A model generated the notes under the pieces. The model saw only the letters and a list, made by a program, of their open reading frames with translations. It was not told where the DNA came from and did not search any database. DNA of 6,361 nucleotides from contig JBATTG010000124.1 of assembly GCA_049670425.1 (NCBI GenBank), forward strand, positions 1 to 6,361, given 5' to 3'. Of the stretch, positions 3,876 through 6,361 are shown piece after piece. The DNA is from Proteocatella sp049670425 (GTDB taxonomy: Bacteria > Bacillota > Clostridia > Peptostreptococcales > Filifactoraceae). Made by a program: the position numbers and the translations under genes. Position 1 is the first letter of the stretch. Every line of letters begins with the position of its first letter.

Positions 3876-5816
3876 ATGATCACACTGTCAGTTAATAATA
3901 TAACCAAATCATACGGTATTGAAACAATAATTAAAGAAATATCTTTCGCTATCAATGATGGTGAAAAAGTTGGCCTCGTAGGCTCAAACGGAGCGGGAAA
4001 AACGACTTTGTTCAAAATCATCTCAGGACAGCTGGAAAAAGACTCAGGACAGATTTACCTTGGTAAGGACATATCCATAGGCTATCTTGAACAGAATATA
4101 AAAATAGCATCAGAAAATACCCTCCTGGATGAAGCTCTCCTATGTTTTGAAGATGTCATTCTTCTTGAAAAGGAACTCAGATTGCTGGAGCATCAAATAT
4201 CAGAATCCGCACATGATTCAAAGCTCGAATCCATTATGAACGAATATTCACGAAAAACCGAAATTTTCACCAATATGAACGGTTATTCCTACAATTCCGA
4301 ATCAAAAGGGATACTCAAAGGCCTTGGTTTCAGCGAATCCGATTTTGCAAAACCCATAAATCTTCTTTCGGGCGGAGAACAGACCAGGCTGATGCTCTCA
4401 AAACTGCTCCTCAAAAAACCAGACGTGCTTCTTCTTGACGAGCCTACCAACCATTTGGATACAATGGCCGTAGAATGGCTGGAATCATACCTTAAACAGT
4501 ACAAAGGCAACGTTGTGGTAATTTCCCATGACCGTTACTTCCTTGACAAGATAGTTACCAAAATTTACGAAATACACAACAAGACTCTTACTGAATACAA
4601 CGGCAACTATACAGACTACCTTGAAAAGCGAGAAACTGCGCAGATTCTGATGGAAAAAGAATATAAAGAAAATCAAGAGGAAATAAAGAGACAAAAAGAT
4701 ATAATCACTCAGCTTAAGGCTTTCGGAAGAGAAAAGCAGGTAAAAAGAGCCCGCAGCCGTGAAAAACTTCTTGATAAATTTGATGTTATAGACAAACCTG
4801 ACTTTGCTAAGAAAAAAGCCAGCATTTCCTTCAGCCCATCCATAACCAGTGGCCACGAAGTAATGAAGGCTCATGGCATAGGAAAATCATATGGCGAAAG
4901 AACCCTATTCTCCGACTTGGAGATTGAAATATACAGGAACGAAAAAGTAGCCCTGCTTGGTCCCAACGGCGTTGGAAAGACCACTTTGTTCAACATACTC
5001 CTTGGCAAGGACAAAGACTATAAAGGCGAAATTGCTTATGGAACCAACGTTCACCCCGTGTACTTCGACCAGACAAGACAGGATCTTGATCCTAAAAACA
5101 CAATCCTGAGCGAAGTCTGGAACAAGTACCCCAATGTCGCAGAAACTAGATTGAGAAGCATGCTTGCGGCCTTCCTGTTTACGGGAGATGATGTTTACAA
5201 AAGCATAGCCTCCCTCAGCGGAGGAGAACAGTCCCGGATATCACTCCTCAAACTGATGCTTTCAAAAGCCAACTTCCTGTTTCTGGATGAACCGACAAAC
5301 CACTTGGACATAGAATCCAAAGAAGTTCTTGAAAATGCCCTCAACATATACGAAGGAACGGTATTTTTCATCTCCCATGACCGTTACTTCATAAACAAAC
5401 TTGCAGACAAAGTGCTGGTTCTTACCGAAGACGGAATAAGAGAATTCCTTGGAAACTACGACTACTACCAGGAGAAACTTCAGGAAGAAAAAGAAGACAG
5501 AGATAGAGCACAAAAAGAAGACTCTCAGACCGGCACAACCAAGACCCAGATAAAAGCTCAGCAGAAAAAAGATAAAGAAAAAGAAAAAGAATTCAGGAAA
5601 CTGAAAAAAAACATAACCGAAACCGAAGAAAAAATTGCCCAGATAGAAGAGCGCATGGAGGCATGCGACCAGCAGCTGTGCCTTGAGGCCGTTTACTCAA
5701 ATCCGGAGATGGCAAAAAAAGTCACCGATGAGAAAAACATCCTGGAAGACCAGCTCTCAGATGCCTTTGAGCAGTGGGAAGAACTCCATGAACTCATGGA
5801 AAACTTCGAACAATAG
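3876..5816 (+). CDS. ABC-F family ATPase (YdiF-type, ribosome-associated)
   Basis: This 646-residue soluble protein has two ABC domains and no membrane segment, as ABC-F proteins do; they bind the ribosomal E site and act on stalled translation or, in some branches, give antibiotic resistance. Domain 1 has Walker A GSNGAGKTT (36-44), signature LSGGEQ (164-169), Walker B with catalytic E189 in LDEPTNHLD, and the H-loop (H218). Domain 2 has GPNGVGKTT (362-370), LSGGEQ (447-452), LDEPTNHLD with E472, and H501. The charged inter-domain linker (about 241-321) is the P-site tRNA-interacting region. A long Lys/Glu-rich coiled-coil tail (about 536-646) fits the YdiF group, as does the neighbouring rex. 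All ATPase motifs are intact. ATG 3876 is chosen for its GGAGA site; ATG 3864 would add four residues. A resistance role is not indicated. The gene is single, bounded by a terminator. Confidence 0.93.
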   Translation: MITLSVNNITKSYGIETIIKEISFAINDGEKVGLVGSNGAGKTTLFKIISGQLEKDSGQIYLGKDISIGYLEQNIKIASENTLLDEALLCFEDVILLEKELRLLEHQISESAHDSKLESIMNEYSRKTEIFTNMNGYSYNSESKGILKGLGFSESDFAKPINLLSGGEQTRLMLSKLLLKKPDVLLLDEPTNHLDTMAVEWLESYLKQYKGNVVVISHDRYFLDKIVTKIYEIHNKTLTEYNGNYTDYLEKRETAQILMEKEYKENQEEIKRQKDIITQLKAFGREKQVKRARSREKLLDKFDVIDKPDFAKKKASISFSPSITSGHEVMKAHGIGKSYGERTLFSDLEIEIYRNEKVALLGPNGVGKTTLFNILLGKDKDYKGEIAYGTNVHPVYFDQTRQDLDPKNTILSEVWNKYPNVAETRLRSMLAAFLFTGDDVYKSIASLSGGEQSRISLLKLMLSKANFLFLDEPTNHLDIESKEVLENALNIYEGTVFFISHDRYFINKLADKVLVLTEDGIREFLGNYDYYQEKLQEEKEDRDRAQKEDSQTGTTKTQIKAQQKKDKEKEKEFRKLKKNITETEEKIAQIEERMEACDQQLCLEAVYSNPEMAKKVTDEKNILEDQLSDAFEQWEELHELMENFEQ

Positions 5817-5821
5817 AAAAT

Positions 5822-5871
5822 ATAAAAAATACAGATTGCCTTATTATTCAAAGGCAATCTGTATTTTTTAT
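5822..5871 (+). terminator. Rho-independent terminator of the ABC-F gene
   Basis: Bases 5822-5842 pair perfectly with 5851-5871 (21 bp, core ACAGATTGCCTT) around an 8-base loop, with a T run at 5864-5869. It starts 5 bases after the stop. The flanking A run makes it potentially active in both directions, although no minus-strand gene faces it here. Confidence 0.92.
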
Positions 5872-5951
5872 GCATGTTCAGGATTTTTCGAACTATATGC
5901 ATTTCTTATTATATCCATTAATTTTTTCAATTAGAAACTTTCTTCTCGCGG

Positions 5952-5960
5952 TGTTATGAT
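5952..5960 (+). promoter_or_regulatory. Weak promoter candidate for the VTT-domain gene
   Basis: TGTTATGAT resembles an extended -10 (TGn plus TATGAT, 5 of 6). An overlapping alternative is TATAGT at 5961-5966. Neither has a convincing -35. A promoter is expected here because of the strong terminator upstream; the 5872-6016 gap holds no gene that I can support. Confidence 0.3.
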
Positions 5961-6016
5961 TATAGTGTATCCTAACAATTTCACGCCTTCAGGCAGATCA
6001 GAAACCGAGAATAATC

Positions 6017-6361
6017 ATGAATAAATTTTTTAAAATCGCAATATTCGCAGGACTCATAATCCTTATACTTATACTTGACCGGTGTTACTGCTTTTCATCC
6101 TATCTGAGCGATACAAAAAACCTGGAATTTCTAAATCAGATGGTAAAAGACAACATCATCCTCGCCCTTAGCATTTACACCGCCTTTACCATAATCGGCT
6201 GCGTAGTCCTTGCCCTTCCTGGCATAACCTTTGCCGTGATTGCAGGAATGATGCTGGGTCCATGCCTTGGCATCTTCGCATGTCTTTTTGCAACGACGCT
6301 CGGAGCTTCCATAGCCTTTCTCGCAGGTCGTTTTTTTCTCAAAGACAGCATAAAGCCGATG
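6017..6361 (+). CDS. TVP38/TMEM64 family (VTT domain) membrane protein, 3'-truncated by window edge
   Basis: The first 115 codons are open to the window end. A short N-terminus (MNKFFK) leads into a membrane helix (about 5-21), then a charged loop, a second helix (about 46-67) and the start of a VTT domain. The visible VTT hallmarks are LPG (67-69), GMMLGPCLG (77-85) and GASIAFLAGRFF (96-107), the glycine-rich re-entrant stretch shared with the DedA family. Bacterial members are integral membrane proteins of unsettled function; eukaryotic VTT relatives are lipid scramblases, so lipid movement is a reasonable guess only. ATG 6017 is the first in-frame start giving this N-terminus, but its ribosome binding site is poor (CCGAGA, 6005-6010). 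Roughly half the usual length of about 200-230 residues is present; what follows it is unknown. Confidence 0.85.
   Translation, partial: MNKFFKIAIFAGLIILILILDRCYCFSSYLSDTKNLEFLNQMVKDNIILALSIYTAFTIIGCVVLALPGITFAVIAGMMLGPCLGIFACLFATTLGASIAFLAGRFFLKDSIKPM

Noticed and set aside
5693..5902. 69-codon minus-strand frame over the ABC-F terminator
   Set aside because: Its 5' part is the terminator inverted repeat and the rest is antisense to the ABC-F gene.
5683..5934. 83-codon + frame across the end of the ABC-F gene and its terminator
   Set aside because: It is out of frame with the coiled-coil tail, runs through a terminator hairpin and has no start signal.
1..6361. CRISPR array, tRNA, rRNA, riboswitch or prophage genes
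   Set aside because: I found no regularly spaced repeats, no cloverleaf, no recognisable aptamer core and no phage-like genes on either strand.

Overview
The window looks like chromosomal DNA from a low-GC Gram-positive anaerobe of the Clostridia type. The evidence is its AT-rich intergenic DNA, strong AGGAGG-type ribosome binding sites, two TTG starts, a clostridial-type Rex repressor and a split ThrE exporter. The genus cannot be fixed from the sequence alone.

Layout: (1) Bases 1-167 are the right end of an IS200/IS605-type element: the last 14 codons of tnpB, then a structured end that probably encodes the 3' part of a TnpB guide (omega/reRNA) RNA, ending in a hairpin with a bulged T and a TTCAA terminus. 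(2) Bases 168-385 are AT-rich non-coding DNA with a perfect 12-bp inverted repeat and a weak promoter candidate. (3) Bases 386-1629 hold a two-gene operon for a split threonine/serine exporter (YjjP-like plus YjjB-like), with stop and start overlapping by one base. (4) A strong, symmetric terminator separates it from a convergent minus-strand gene for a membrane-anchored PIN-TRAM protein (YacL-like). (5) The minus-strand gene rex follows, with its own terminator and a near-consensus promoter. (6) Divergent from rex is a long ABC-F ATPase gene of the YdiF type, followed by a strong terminator. (7) The window ends inside a gene for a TVP38/TMEM64 (VTT-domain) membrane protein.

How the genes relate: only the two ThrE halves are clearly an operon. 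rex and the ABC-F gene share a 189-bp divergent promoter region and are neighbours in other Firmicutes (ydiF-rex in Bacillus subtilis). The other genes look like independent housekeeping or accessory units, each bounded by its own terminator. Base composition runs C over G on the + strand across genes of both orientations, suggesting that the minus strand is the leading strand.

I see no convincing undescribed multi-gene system. The most interesting parts are the TnpB/omega-RNA end, whose predicted guide runs into a perfect palindrome, and the rex/ABC-F divergent control region.
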